Source: Prosthecobacter debontii
GTDB lineage: Bacteria > Verrucomicrobiota > Verrucomicrobiia > Verrucomicrobiales > Akkermansiaceae
Length of the DNA: 64,000 nt
Direction: 5' to 3'
Assembly (NCBI GenBank): GCA_945862245.1
Contig: CAMAXN010000002.1
Coordinates: forward strand, 58,469 to 122,468
A model generated the notes under the pieces. It was not told where the DNA came from. It was given only the letters and a program-made list of their open reading frames with translations, and made no database searches. This document shows, piece after piece, positions 48,554-57,543 of this stretch. The first letter of the stretch is position 1. Each line of letters begins with the position of its first letter. The position numbers and the translations under genes were made by a program.

Positions 48554-48916
48554 ATCTGAACCATGGCTGGGATTTGCAGTCCTAGTCGGTCTCGGGGGCT
48601 CTGCCCCCCCCGCATTACGCCAAATAAAAAGACATCGGAGCGAGCTTCGAAAAGCGGCGGAAGTAAACATGCTCATTGAGCTTGCGTGCTTTCTAAGTGG
48701 CAGAGCTCTGCCGTATATTTTTCTTCATTGAGGGATTCAAAAATAATTCGGGCTTAAAATTCAGCGGTCATATATCTTCTTTTCGCATCGATGATGTTGA
48801 TCGATTTCAGGGGGTGATACCACCACACGACTAACATGTTTCCTGAACGATGAAATGACTCCGTTGGGTAGGATTAGTTCATTATCCTTTTCATTCCGCA
48901 TATCACTTTCCTTATA
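48554..48916. other. Intergenic region after pfp
   Basis: No gene is visible. It holds a short G/C-hairpin (GGGGGC-TCT-GCCCCC at 48594-48608) without a T-run and a 14-bp tandem duplication (48901-48914 and 48915-48928) that runs into the dnaG stop codon. Confidence 0.5.
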
Positions 48917-50815
48917 TCACTTTCCTTTATTCCATTTCTCCCACGGTTTCTTCTCCGCCTTTTTAGTTTCCGGGGGGAGTTCGTCGTTGAAGGTGGACCG
49001 GCCCGTCCAGCGTAGCAGTCCGGCTATTTCCTTTGCTTCCTCTAGAAGATCGCGCATGCGTGCGGGAGAAAGGCTAGGTTCCTGTAGAGCGGCTTTCACG
49101 GCGGAATCGCGTTTCTGGAGAATGATGGAGGACAACATACCGAGAGTCTGCTCAGCAGCCTGAATGCCGTCCTCGGGGATGGCGGGCATAACTCCCATTT
49201 CACAATGAAGAGCAAGCTGTTCGCCCTCGCGTAAGCCGGCAACGAAGGCGTTGACGGCAGCGGATGATCCAGTATCCGGGGAGGTGGCGAGAATTTTCTC
49301 CAGCAAAGCAATCCCCTCCACCCATTGCTTCGCCTCGTGAAGAGCTTCGAACTGCTCGCTGAGGAAATGCTGGGCTGGAGCGGAGGTAAGCGCTAAGTGG
49401 CAGAGATAACCGACCGTTCGATCCAGTGGGATGGCTTTCACGACGGCGGGCTGATCTTCCTGCTGCCCTCGCATGGGGCGCAGCGCCTGGCTATTGGCCT
49501 TGCGAACGGCGTTGGAAATACCATCCCGCAAGGTCGCCGAGCCTAGTCCCAACATCGTGGAAACGATGTTGATCTGCTGATCGCGGGCGGCATGATCTCC
49601 CATGGTGGCGAGGAGTTCGGTACATTCGCGGGTAAGTTCGGTGCGGCCTTCCGCCGTTTCGAGACGACCGCTTATTCGCGCCGAGCCGACTTTAAAATCG
49701 AAGAAGTCCCGTGCCTCCGCCAATTGTTTCCTGAAGCCCTCGACTCCATGCGCCTTCAGATAGGTGTCGGGATCGTCCCCCGCGGGTAGTTCGACGACTT
49801 TCACGGAAAGCCCCTCTGGCGCGAGCTCACGGAACGCGCGCTCACAGGCTTTAACCCCAGCGATGTCTGCGTCGAAACAGAGCACCGCTGTCTGAGCATA
49901 GCGCTTGAGAATGCGAGCATGCTGCGAAGTAAAGGCAGTGCCAAGCGGGGCAATGGCGTTCTCTATCCCACCCTCGTGGCAGGCGATTGCATCGATCTGA
50001 CCCTCGCAAAGTATAACCGCTTTTTCCTTGAGGATTGCCTTCTTTGCACGGTCGAGGGCGAAGAGAACGTTCGACTTCTTAAAAATGTCGGTCTCGGGCG
50101 AGTTGATGTATTTTCCGGAACGGGGATCTTCCTTTAGCTGCCGGCCGCTGAAGGCAATCACATCGCCGACCTCGTTGCGAATGGGAAACATAAGCCGGTC
50201 CCGAAAGCGCACATATAGCCCGGCAGCGGGCCTAGCCTCGTCCTTGGACGAGGCCAGCCCCGATGCAACGAGATCCTTGCCATTAAAATTCTTGCTCCTC
50301 ACCCAATCGAGAAAAACCCGTGGATTTTCCGGCATCCATCCGATCTCCCAGCGCTCCGCCATCTCGCGCCCGAAGCCGCGGCTTTTCAGGTAATCCCGCG
50401 CGTGCTGGCACTGCGGATCGGACTTGAGAAGCTCGTGAAAATAAGCAGAGGCCTCGCGGTGCAGATCCAATAGCTTCCCGCGCGAGCGTTTCGCGGCGCG
50501 GGCGTTGGGATCATCCGCTTCCGCATCCAGATGCACCCCAGCCTTGGTAGCAAGTTTTTTCAGTGCGTCCATGAAGAGCAACCCTTCGTGCTCCATGACG
50601 AAACCGATGGCGTTACCGCTCTTGCCGCAGCCAAAGCAATGAAAAAACTGCTTTTGCGGACTGACGTTGAAGGAGGGCGTTTTCTCGTGGTGGAAGGGGC
50701 AGTTCGCTTTGTAGCCTGTACCCGCTCGTTTCAACGGAATATACGAGCTTATGAGATCGACGATATCCGTCGCCTGCAGCACCCGCTCTATCGTTTCTTT
50801 GGCAATGAGTCCCAC
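48917..50815 (-). CDS. dnaG: DNA primase
   Basis: The protein has 632 residues. The zinc domain has CPFHHEKTPSFNVSPQKQFFHCFGCGKSG, with CHC2-type ligands. The RNA polymerase domain has SGRQL, VILCEGQIDAIACHEGG (TOPRIM Glu), and CFDADIAGVKACERA (TOPRIM Asp pair). The C-terminal DnaB-binding part is weakly conserved and ends in a Lys-rich tail. It lies 3 bp after the SET-domain gene, so the two are probably co-transcribed. Confidence 0.96.
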   Translation of the reverse strand: MGLIAKETIERVLQATDIVDLISSYIPLKRAGTGYKANCPFHHEKTPSFNVSPQKQFFHCFGCGKSGNAIGFVMEHEGLLFMDALKKLATKAGVHLDAEADDPNARAAKRSRGKLLDLHREASAYFHELLKSDPQCQHARDYLKSRGFGREMAERWEIGWMPENPRVFLDWVRSKNFNGKDLVASGLASSKDEARPAAGLYVRFRDRLMFPIRNEVGDVIAFSGRQLKEDPRSGKYINSPETDIFKKSNVLFALDRAKKAILKEKAVILCEGQIDAIACHEGGIENAIAPLGTAFTSQHARILKRYAQTAVLCFDADIAGVKACERAFRELAPEGLSVKVVELPAGDDPDTYLKAHGVEGFRKQLAEARDFFDFKVGSARISGRLETAEGRTELTRECTELLATMGDHAARDQQINIVSTMLGLGSATLRDGISNAVRKANSQALRPMRGQQEDQPAVVKAIPLDRTVGYLCHLALTSAPAQHFLSEQFEALHEAKQWVEGIALLEKILATSPDTGSSAAVNAFVAGLREGEQLALHCEMGVMPAIPEDGIQAAEQTLGMLSSIILQKRDSAVKAALQEPSLSPARMRDLLEEAKEIAGLLRWTGRSTFNDELPPETKKAEKKPWEKWNKGK

Positions 50816-50818
50816 GGA

Positions 50819-51388
50819 TCAACTCGCTTTCTCCGAATATTCCCTGCGGCCGAGTTTCTCATCGAGGATATGCCACTGTTCGCGACTGACTATGTAACCG
50901 ACGCATGACTCGCAGCCGCAGCGGCAGGGATGGTCCTGGTAGTATTCGACGTCGAAGCCGTAATCAAAGGTGAGTTCTGTACCCTGTTTGATATCATGTA
51001 GGGCGTAAATGAAAATCCTTTTCGCTTTCGCGACCGCCTCGCAGTTCGGTTCGCAGGAATGGTTGATCAGCCGCGCGGTGTTCCATGGGACGTTGCCGTC
51101 GAGATCCCATTTCTTGGTGAGGTTGAAGATGTAAACAGCTGCGTCACCGGTATTCTCGGAGTGCTCCTGCTGCTGCGAGCCACGACTGGCGCTCAGATCT
51201 TTGTCGATCAATTCACCTACATATTCGATGATAAGTTCATTCGCTGCGATGTCGCGCTTGGCGATAACTCCGCTGCCGTGGATCGAGGAACTGCGCACTT
51301 CGCAGAGATCACTTTGCCCACTCTTCCAAAGCTTCATCAATTTTCTGTGCAGATCACTGTGACTCATGCCTTTTTTCTCCTTCGCCAT
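50819..51388 (-). CDS. SET-domain protein lysine methyltransferase
   Basis: The protein has 189 residues. The SET core is complete: SSIHGSGVIAKRDIAANELIIEYVGELI, the SAM segment RLINHSCEPNCEA (NHSC 109-112) and LTFDYGFD (140-147), with the catalytic Tyr. A post-SET Cys cluster follows: C155, C157, C159 and C162, which fits a zinc site as in eukaryotic histone methyltransferases. A Gln/Ser-rich insert (SRGSQQQEHSEN) interrupts the SET-I part. Bacterial SET proteins can modify ribosomal or nucleoid proteins; here the target is unknown. It leads dnaG by 3 bp. Confidence 0.87.
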   Translation of the reverse strand: MAKEKKGMSHSDLHRKLMKLWKSGQSDLCEVRSSSIHGSGVIAKRDIAANELIIEYVGELIDKDLSASRGSQQQEHSENTGDAAVYIFNLTKKWDLDGNVPWNTARLINHSCEPNCEAVAKAKRIFIYALHDIKQGTELTFDYGFDVEYYQDHPCRCGCESCVGYIVSREQWHILDEKLGRREYSEKAS

Positions 51389-51399
51389 GCGCGGAATAC

Positions 51400-52020
51400 T
51401 TACTTGATCTGCCGTTTTCCCAAAGGAGGAAGTTCGAGATTTATAGGCAAATTGACAAAAAGGCTGCGAAGATCATTTACCGTGACCCCGGCACCGTCAA
51501 TAAACGTCCAATCTTCCTTGGCCTTGTCAGTGACAGCCACCTGAAAGCCGATGCTCTCTATATTCACAGCGATAGGATCGCCCTTTATGAGGGTGCGAAA
51601 TTTTGTGACCGTGGGCACCAGCACCAGCCACTTGGTGTAACGCAACCTCTCGATCTCTTTTCCGCCAACGACCTCCACAACCTTCCCAGGATAAACCTCG
51701 TAAGCACGGGGCTTGCCCTCCGGCGTGAAAGAGGTGATTGAAATGCCCTGCTGAAGCATCAGCTCCGCCACGTCCTCAATTTGCTCCTGCAGCTTATGCA
51801 TACCTCCCATACGCGTTGCCATGCGTTCTTTCCAAATCGGATACATGCGTTCACCCGCCACCTGATAGCGCCCCATCACTACTTCCTTACCTAGATCCGC
51901 CACCGCTTGCTGTGCGGATGCGATGATAGCAGGCGGCGGCACTTCCGTAACAGCCTTCTCGGCGAGATTCTCTGCATAAAGCCCCACAGTGAGCGCCAAA
52001 AATAAAATCAAGCATTTCAT
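51400..52020 (-). CDS. Secreted protein of unknown function
   Basis: The ATG at 52020 gives 206 residues with a signal peptide (MKCLILFLALTVGLYA). An upstream start at 52056 is less likely as it would put charged residues before the signal. The mature part includes QAVADLGKEVVMGRYQVAGERMYPIWKERMA, LQEQIEDVAELMLQQGISI and WLVLVPTVTKFRTL, a mixed helical and beta protein of the NTF2-like size. It lies 11 bp upstream of the SET gene on the same strand, so it could form a unit with SET and dnaG. No function can be read. Confidence 0.78.
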   Translation of the reverse strand: MKCLILFLALTVGLYAENLAEKAVTEVPPPAIIASAQQAVADLGKEVVMGRYQVAGERMYPIWKERMATRMGGMHKLQEQIEDVAELMLQQGISITSFTPEGKPRAYEVYPGKVVEVVGGKEIERLRYTKWLVLVPTVTKFRTLIKGDPIAVNIESIGFQVAVTDKAKEDWTFIDGAGVTVNDLRSLFVNLPINLELPPLGKRQIK

Positions 52021-52125
52021 ATGACAACCCTTGCCGCACCCTCTTAATCCAGTCAATCACCAAGGTGCTTAGCAACATGTGCGATTATACTTTTTGAAAA
52101 TAAACAAAGCAGCCTATCTTGTGCC

Positions 52126-53070
52126 ATGTCACAACCTTTTAACGTAAATTTTAAAGTCGTTCGCCTTGCTGTGATCGGGATCGTTGTTTTAATGGGGATA
52201 TTTACCAGTTTCTATACCGTCTCTGCCGATTCTCAGGCCGTAGTTCTTAGATTTGGAAAACCCATCGATACGAAGGGGCCAGGGCTCCACTTCAAGTTGC
52301 CCTTCGGAATCGATAGCGCGCTCAATGTAGAGGTTGAGCGGCAACTCAAACAGGAATTCGGATACGGCACCGATGGTGCGTCAAACGTGTGGCAATATTC
52401 CGATCCCGGCGAGCAGGAGTTAGAAAAATCCATGGTCACGGGCGACCTGAATGCCGCGCTAGTCGAATGGGTTGTCCAATACCGAATCAACGATCCCGAG
52501 CAATACCTCTTCGCCGTCCGCGATCCAGACGCCACGCTGCGCCATCTTTCCGAAAGCGTCGTAAGAGAGATCGTCGGCGACCGGACGGTGGACGAGGTCA
52601 TTACCGTCGGCAGGCAGGAAATCGAGGCGGTTGCGACGGCTAAGCTCCAGGCCGCCACATCCTCCTACACAATGGGACTGCGCATCGAGCAAGTGCAGCT
52701 CAAGGATGTAAATCCTCCCCGCGCCGTTCAGTCCTCCTTCAACGCCGTCAACCAAGCCCAGCAAGACAAGGAAACTGCAATCAACGTCGCCAACGGCGAA
52801 TACAACAAGGAAATCCCCCGCGCCCGCGGCGAGGCCGACCGCATGATCTCCGCCGCCGAAGGCTACGCTAAAAAACGCGTCAACGAAGCCGAGGGCGATG
52901 TCGCCTCCTTCGAGGCCTTGCTCGTAGAATACACCGCAGCCCCGGAAATCACTCGCCGCCGCCTATATCTGGAAACCATGACGGACATCCTGCCCCGCCT
53001 CGGCAAGACCATCATCCTCGACGAGGAGGCAAAAGGCATCCTCCCACTCCTCAACCTCAACGAAAAGTGA
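52126..53070 (+). CDS. hflK: HflK-like membrane protease modulator
   Basis: The protein has 314 residues. An N-terminal membrane helix (VVRLAVIGIVVLMGIFTSFYTV) is followed by an SPFH domain (SADSQAVVLRFGKPIDTKGPGLHFKLPFG, YRINDPEQYLFAVRDPDATL, LRIEQVQLKDVNPP) and a coiled-coil with NQAQQDKETAINVANGEYNKEIP. The C-terminus has MTDILPRLGKTIILDEEAKG. HflK with HflC encloses FtsH and controls its access to membrane proteins. It is shorter than E. coli HflK and lacks the Gly-rich N-terminus. Confidence 0.9.
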   Translation: MSQPFNVNFKVVRLAVIGIVVLMGIFTSFYTVSADSQAVVLRFGKPIDTKGPGLHFKLPFGIDSALNVEVERQLKQEFGYGTDGASNVWQYSDPGEQELEKSMVTGDLNAALVEWVVQYRINDPEQYLFAVRDPDATLRHLSESVVREIVGDRTVDEVITVGRQEIEAVATAKLQAATSSYTMGLRIEQVQLKDVNPPRAVQSSFNAVNQAQQDKETAINVANGEYNKEIPRARGEADRMISAAEGYAKKRVNEAEGDVASFEALLVEYTAAPEITRRRLYLETMTDILPRLGKTIILDEEAKGILPLLNLNEK

Positions 53071-53118
53071 GTCTTCTCATCTTTAGAGTTTAAAACTTAG
53101 AATTTAGAATTTTTCAAA

Positions 53119-54144
53119 ATGAACCGCATCAGTATCTCACTCGCCGCGTTGGCCATCGCCGTCATCGTATTTGTCTTCAATGTCTGTTCCTACACAGTTT
53201 CACCCACTGAACAGGTCATCATCACCCAGTTCGGAAGTCCGCAGGGTGAACCGATCTCCGAGGCCGGTCTTCATTTCAAGAAACCGTTCATTCAAGTAGT
53301 GAACCGCATCCCAAAAAACATCCTCCCGTGGGACGGCAACCGCACCGAGATGCCCACCAAGGACAAGCTCTACATCGCGGTCGATTGCTTCGGGCGCTGG
53401 CGCATTACCGATCCACTCGAGTATTTCCGCCGTCTCCGTAACGAGCGCTCCGCCTCATCTCGCATCGAGGACATCATCGGCTCCGCTACCCGCAGCATCG
53501 TGGGCAAGCACGATCTCATCGAGATCGTCCGCACCGACAAGGAACGCACGCCTTTGAAAGATGAGACCCTTGAGGTATTAACCAACGGGCAATCAGGAAA
53601 CATCGGCATCCTCCCGAAAATCCGCAAAGGACGCAACGTTCTCGAAGATGAGATCATGGCCGATGCCGCGACCAAACTAAAACAGCTCGGGATCGAACTG
53701 CTCGATGTGCGATTCAAACGAATCAACTACAATCCCTCTGTCGTAGAAAAAATTTACGGGCGCATGACTTCTGAGCGGCAGCAGATCGCCTCAAAATTCC
53801 GCTCCGAGGGCGAGGGCGAAGCCGCGCGCATCCTCGGCGACAAAGAACGTGATCTCAACGGCATCGCCTCCGAAGCCTACAAAAAAGTCCAGACCATCCG
53901 CGGGCAGGCCGATGCCGAGGCCTCGAAAATCTACGCCCGCGCCTACGGCCAGAATCCGAATGCAGCCGAGCTCTACGAGTTCATCAAGACCATGGAGATG
54001 TATCGCAACACCATCGGCAAGCAATCGACACTCATCCTCTCCACCGACTCCGACCTTTTCAAATTCCTGAAATCCTCGGATCAAACTAAATCGGGCGGAA
54101 CGACAGAGCCCCGCCTCGGAATCATTCCGCCTCTAAGCGAGTAG
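53119..54144 (+). CDS. hflC: HflC-like membrane protease modulator
   Basis: The protein has 341 residues. One N-terminal helix (ISLAALAIAVIVFVFNVCSYTV), then an SPFH domain with SPTEQVIITQFGSPQGEPISEAGLHFKKPF, DCFGRWRITDPLEYF and LLDVRFKRINYNPSVVEKIYGRM, and the coiled-coil region EGEGEAARILGDKERDLNGIASEAYKKVQTI, as in HflC. It lies 48 bp after hflK, with a spacer of AT-rich words. The C-terminal tail (LGIIPPLSE) is hydrophobic and may be periplasmic. Confidence 0.92.
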   Translation: MNRISISLAALAIAVIVFVFNVCSYTVSPTEQVIITQFGSPQGEPISEAGLHFKKPFIQVVNRIPKNILPWDGNRTEMPTKDKLYIAVDCFGRWRITDPLEYFRRLRNERSASSRIEDIIGSATRSIVGKHDLIEIVRTDKERTPLKDETLEVLTNGQSGNIGILPKIRKGRNVLEDEIMADAATKLKQLGIELLDVRFKRINYNPSVVEKIYGRMTSERQQIASKFRSEGEGEAARILGDKERDLNGIASEAYKKVQTIRGQADAEASKIYARAYGQNPNAAELYEFIKTMEMYRNTIGKQSTLILSTDSDLFKFLKSSDQTKSGGTTEPRLGIIPPLSE

Positions 54145-54167
54145 GCAGCAATCAAACTCCACCACTC

Positions 54168-55184
54168 TCAGTGCCCTGAGGAATTGGTATGGAAATCGGG
54201 ATGTGAGCAATACCACTCCACCGTTTCCCGCAGGCCTTCCATGAAATTATGTGTGGGTTCCCATCCCAGTTCCATGCGGGTCTTGCTGTCATCCACCGCG
54301 TAGCGGAAATCGTGACCCGGCCTGTCCGTAACAAACTCAATCAGCCCGCGCCGATCTCCTGTTCGCGCGACATCCGCCACGAGATCGCAGAGCAGTCCGA
54401 CGAGATCGATATTTCTCCACTCATTCCGCCCACCGATCAGGTAGGTTCCACCCACCCTGCCCGCCTCCGCCACTTTTCCCAAGGCACGGCAGTGATCCTC
54501 CACATGGATCCAGTCCCGCGACTGCCTACCATCGCCGTAAACCGGGATACTCAGACCTTTGAGCGCCCGGGTAACGACAGTCGGGATCAGCTTTTCTGGA
54601 AACTGATAGGGGCCGTAGTTATTGGAGCTATTGGTAACAATCACGGGCAGACCGTAGGTGATTCCCCAGGCGCGCACGATGTGATCGCTGGCCGCTTTGC
54701 TTGCCGCGTAAGGTGAGCGCGGACGATACGGCGAAGTTTCGGTAAATCCGCCGCAGTCCTCTTTCAGTGTGCCGAAAACCTCATCGGTGGAGACGTGCAC
54801 GAAACGGAATCCATCCGCCCGCGCGGCTTCCATGCCCTTCCAATGCAAGAGCGCGGCCTGCAACAGATTTCCTGTGCCGAGCACGTTGGTTTTCAAAAAA
54901 TCCATCGGCCCGGTGATCGAGCGATCCACATGCGTCTCTGCGGCGAGGTGGAAAATCCAGTCCGGAGAGAAATCCATGACGACATCGGTCATCGCCGTAT
55001 CATCGGTGATATCCAGTTTTATGAAAGCATGCCTCGGGTTCAGCAGGCACTCGCCCAGCGATTCCTTGCTGCCTGCGTAGGTCAGCGCATCCACGGAAAG
55101 CACCCTGTGGCCATCCGCCAATAATTTGCGAACTAGATGCACGCCTACGAAACCCGCCGCGCCCGTGACGAGAACCGATTTCAT
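54168..55184 (-). CDS. rfbB: dTDP-glucose 4,6-dehydratase
   Basis: The protein has 338 residues of the extended short-chain dehydrogenase fold. Marks are the NAD motif TGAAGFVGVHLVRKLL, the catalytic segment HVSTDEVFGTL, YAASKAASDHIVRAW with Tyr and Lys, and PVYGDGRQSRDWIHVEDHCRAL. It makes dTDP-4-keto-6-deoxyglucose for rhamnose and related sugars. No other rml gene is adjacent. Its start overlaps the stop of the Hsp70 gene by 4 bp, which implies translational coupling. Confidence 0.9.
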   Translation of the reverse strand: MKSVLVTGAAGFVGVHLVRKLLADGHRVLSVDALTYAGSKESLGECLLNPRHAFIKLDITDDTAMTDVVMDFSPDWIFHLAAETHVDRSITGPMDFLKTNVLGTGNLLQAALLHWKGMEAARADGFRFVHVSTDEVFGTLKEDCGGFTETSPYRPRSPYAASKAASDHIVRAWGITYGLPVIVTNSSNNYGPYQFPEKLIPTVVTRALKGLSIPVYGDGRQSRDWIHVEDHCRALGKVAEAGRVGGTYLIGGRNEWRNIDLVGLLCDLVADVARTGDRRGLIEFVTDRPGHDFRYAVDDSKTRMELGWEPTHNFMEGLRETVEWYCSHPDFHTNSSGH

Positions 55185-56896
55185 AGGCCAAGTTCCCTTT
55201 CCAAAGCCTCTTCCATCGCCTTCTCCACCAGCCTCGCCGCCGCTGCTTCGGTGGCGCTGTCGAGTCGTTGCACCGCTACTTTGAGTGCGTTGGCGGCACC
55301 TGATGCCATCGTGGCTTTAACCTCTTTCACAGCCGCCTCGATCTCGCCGCGCTCGTGTTCTTCCACCAAGCCCTGCGCCATGATCATCTCTACGGCGGGC
55401 AGTAGTTCGTCGGCCTTGAGTTTTGCCTCAGTGAAAATCCGCTCTGACATATCCTCGAAGGCGTGCTCCACAGAAGCGCTGACCATTTCCTCCACCGCCG
55501 CGTCGTCCACGTTCACGGCAGAGCTGGCGATATTGATCACCGTATCCTTGCCGGTCTTCGTATCGCGCGCCAAAACTTCGAGAATACCATCGGCATCGAT
55601 TCTGAACTGCACACCCACCCGCGCATGGCCTTTCGGCAGCTTCTCCATCATCACCTCGAATTTTCCTAGTTCCCAATTATCGCGCGCCATCTCACGCTCA
55701 CCTTGCAGCACGCGGATGGCCATTTTTTCCTGGCTGTCTGCGGCGTTGGTGAACATCTCACCGGCCTTGCAAGGGATGGTGGTGTTGCGTGAGATCAGCA
55801 CGTTCATGAGCCCACCGAAGGTCTCGATCCCAAGGCTCAACGGCGTAACATCTAACAGAACCATCTTCCGCATCGCACCGCTCATCACCCCCGCTTGGAT
55901 CGTCGCACCGAGAGCGATTGCCTCATCGGGGTGCTGTGTGACATCCACCTCGCATTGGAAAAACTCCGCCACCGCCTCCCTCACGGCGGGCATCCTTGTG
56001 CTGCCGCCGACAAGCACCACGGCATCAAGCTCATTCAGCGAAAGCCCACTGTCATGCATCGCCTGCTGGCAGCATTTCAAGCTTCTTGCGATCCAACCCT
56101 TCGTCATCGCATCGAGATCCAAGCGGGTGATCGTCTTTTCTAAGCTGTTCTTGCCGTCATAGAACGGAATACGAAGCGTAAACTCTGACAGATCCGAAAG
56201 GGCTCTTTTTGCCTTCTCCGCCTCCTCTAAGAAACGCCAGCGCTGATATCCCGGGATCTCCAGACCTGCGGAAAGCCAGCTGCAGATCATCGCATCCACA
56301 TCATCACCGCCGAGCCGAGTATCGCCGTGGGTGGCGAGCACCTGAAAAACCCCATCTTCCATTTCCAGAATCGTAAGGTCAAAAGTTCCGCCACCCAGAT
56401 CATAGACCGCGACGCGTGCTTTGTTCTTGAGCTTGTCAAGGCCGTAGGCGAGAGCGGCGGCAGTCGGTTCATTTAGTATGCGCGCAACCTCGAGTCCTGC
56501 GAGTTCACCCGCCCGCTTTGTAGCTGCGCGCTGGGCATCGTTGAAATAAGCAGGTACCGTGATCACCGCCTTGGTAACCTCCGCGCCGATTCGCCATTCC
56601 GCAATCCGCTTCAGTTCCTTCAAAATCTCCGCGCTTACCTCGTCTGGCGTTTTGCCTATGTTTTCCAAGATGGTATCCGCACCCATCCATCGCTTCACGC
56701 TCAAAACGACACGCCTAGCATCGGTCGCCTGCCGCCGCAGCGCCTTGCGACCGACCTCCACCGCACCGTCCATTCCGAACCACACCACGCTGGGCATGAT
56801 CCTTTTACCCTCTTCATCGGCAAGCAGGATGGGAAAGCCAGAATCCACCACACCGATGGCGGAGTGGGTCGTGCCGAGATCTATGCCGACGATCAT
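55181..56896 (-). CDS. Short Hsp70 (DnaK/HscA-like) chaperone
   Basis: The protein has 571 residues, about 65 less than DnaK. The ATPase domain has GIDLGTTHSAIGVV, PAYFNDAQRAATKRAG, LNEPTAAALAYGL, VYDLGGGTFDLTIL and VVLVGGSTRMPAV. The substrate domain has DVTPLSLGIETFGGLMNVLI and RIDADGILEVLARD. The lid is present but the usual C-terminal tail is missing; it ends in EALERELGL. The short form resembles HscA and other specialised Hsp70s. No DnaJ, HscB, GrpE or isc gene is adjacent. It is upstream of rfbB with a 4-bp overlap. Confidence 0.9.
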   Translation of the reverse strand: MIVGIDLGTTHSAIGVVDSGFPILLADEEGKRIMPSVVWFGMDGAVEVGRKALRRQATDARRVVLSVKRWMGADTILENIGKTPDEVSAEILKELKRIAEWRIGAEVTKAVITVPAYFNDAQRAATKRAGELAGLEVARILNEPTAAALAYGLDKLKNKARVAVYDLGGGTFDLTILEMEDGVFQVLATHGDTRLGGDDVDAMICSWLSAGLEIPGYQRWRFLEEAEKAKRALSDLSEFTLRIPFYDGKNSLEKTITRLDLDAMTKGWIARSLKCCQQAMHDSGLSLNELDAVVLVGGSTRMPAVREAVAEFFQCEVDVTQHPDEAIALGATIQAGVMSGAMRKMVLLDVTPLSLGIETFGGLMNVLISRNTTIPCKAGEMFTNAADSQEKMAIRVLQGEREMARDNWELGKFEVMMEKLPKGHARVGVQFRIDADGILEVLARDTKTGKDTVINIASSAVNVDDAAVEEMVSASVEHAFEDMSERIFTEAKLKADELLPAVEMIMAQGLVEEHERGEIEAAVKEVKATMASGAANALKVAVQRLDSATEAAAARLVEKAMEEALERELGL

Positions 56897-56912
56897 TGAT
56901 CAAAAGAAGTAA

Positions 56913-57107
56913 ACCGCGAATGAACGCGAATTTGCGCAAATGTAGGGTGTAGATTCGGAAATATTAGTGCGCAGACGCGGAGAACACAGGGGGCATATTT
57001 TCAAAGTATCCGGATTTATAACTTGGCCTCGTAATCTACGTGTTTCTGTGCAAAAATCATCGAGTTCAAAAGATTGGATATCTGATCATTCGTGTGCATT
57101 CGTGATT
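56913..57107. repeat. Word-repeat spacer between hsp70 and a lipoprotein gene
   Basis: The spacer (56897-57123) contains CCGCGAATGAACGCGAATTTGCGC (within 56914-56940), CGCAGACGCGGAG (56971-56983) and CATTCGTGTGCATTCGTGATT (57087-57107). The first and last parts are short tandem words (CGCGAATnAA and CATTCGTGtG). Such phrases are seen in spacers of many environmental bacteria. No gene is present. Confidence 0.6.
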
Positions 57108-57123
57108 GTAAAATTCACAAGCT

Positions 57124-57519
57124 CTAAGGCACCCGGAAGATTTTTCCGTTAGAAGGATCCTTTGCGAGTTGTCCGGAGCGGAAACCCTGCACGTCGATCA
57201 CGTTAAAATCAGGACCGTAAGGACTGATCACGTGGTTCGGGTTGTCCGCGCGCTTGGCGGTCGGGTATTTTTCGGCGGGTGGCACTGGTGAAGTCAGCGG
57301 CGTAGTGGGTTGGGTGGTGCCGTAGGGGGGATTGTAATCGAGAGCATTACTACCTTGATCACCGTAGTAGGACGGGCGCTGGCCATCCTGATTGTAAAGC
57401 TGGGGCGGATTGGGGCGGAGCGGGCCAGCGTTTGGCGGATATACGGGCTGGGGTTTGCAAGACACTGCTCCGAGAAGCAGGGTGACAACGCCGATCAGTT
57501 TTAGTTTCAACATACTCAT
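57124..57519 (-). CDS. Small Pro-rich lipoprotein
   Basis: The protein has 131 residues with a lipoprotein signal (KLIGVVTLLLGAVSC, lipobox GAVSC). The mature part is rich in Pro, Tyr, Asn and Gln, with PPQLYNQDGQRPSYYGDQGS and TTQPTTPLTSPVPPAEKYP, so it is probably unfolded. The end (SPYGPDFNVIDVQGFRSGQLAKDP) resembles a short conserved tail for anchoring. It is 24 bp upstream from the start side of no other gene; the nearest same-strand gene is the squalene/phytoene synthase 24 bp before it. Confidence 0.78.
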   Translation of the reverse strand: MSMLKLKLIGVVTLLLGAVSCKPQPVYPPNAGPLRPNPPQLYNQDGQRPSYYGDQGSNALDYNPPYGTTQPTTPLTSPVPPAEKYPTAKRADNPNHVISPYGPDFNVIDVQGFRSGQLAKDPSNGKIFRVP

Positions 57520-57543
57520 CAGACTATCAGTGGATTGAGATAT

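Noticed and set aside
48594..48608. G/C hairpin after pfp as terminator
   Set aside because: No T-run follows on either strand.
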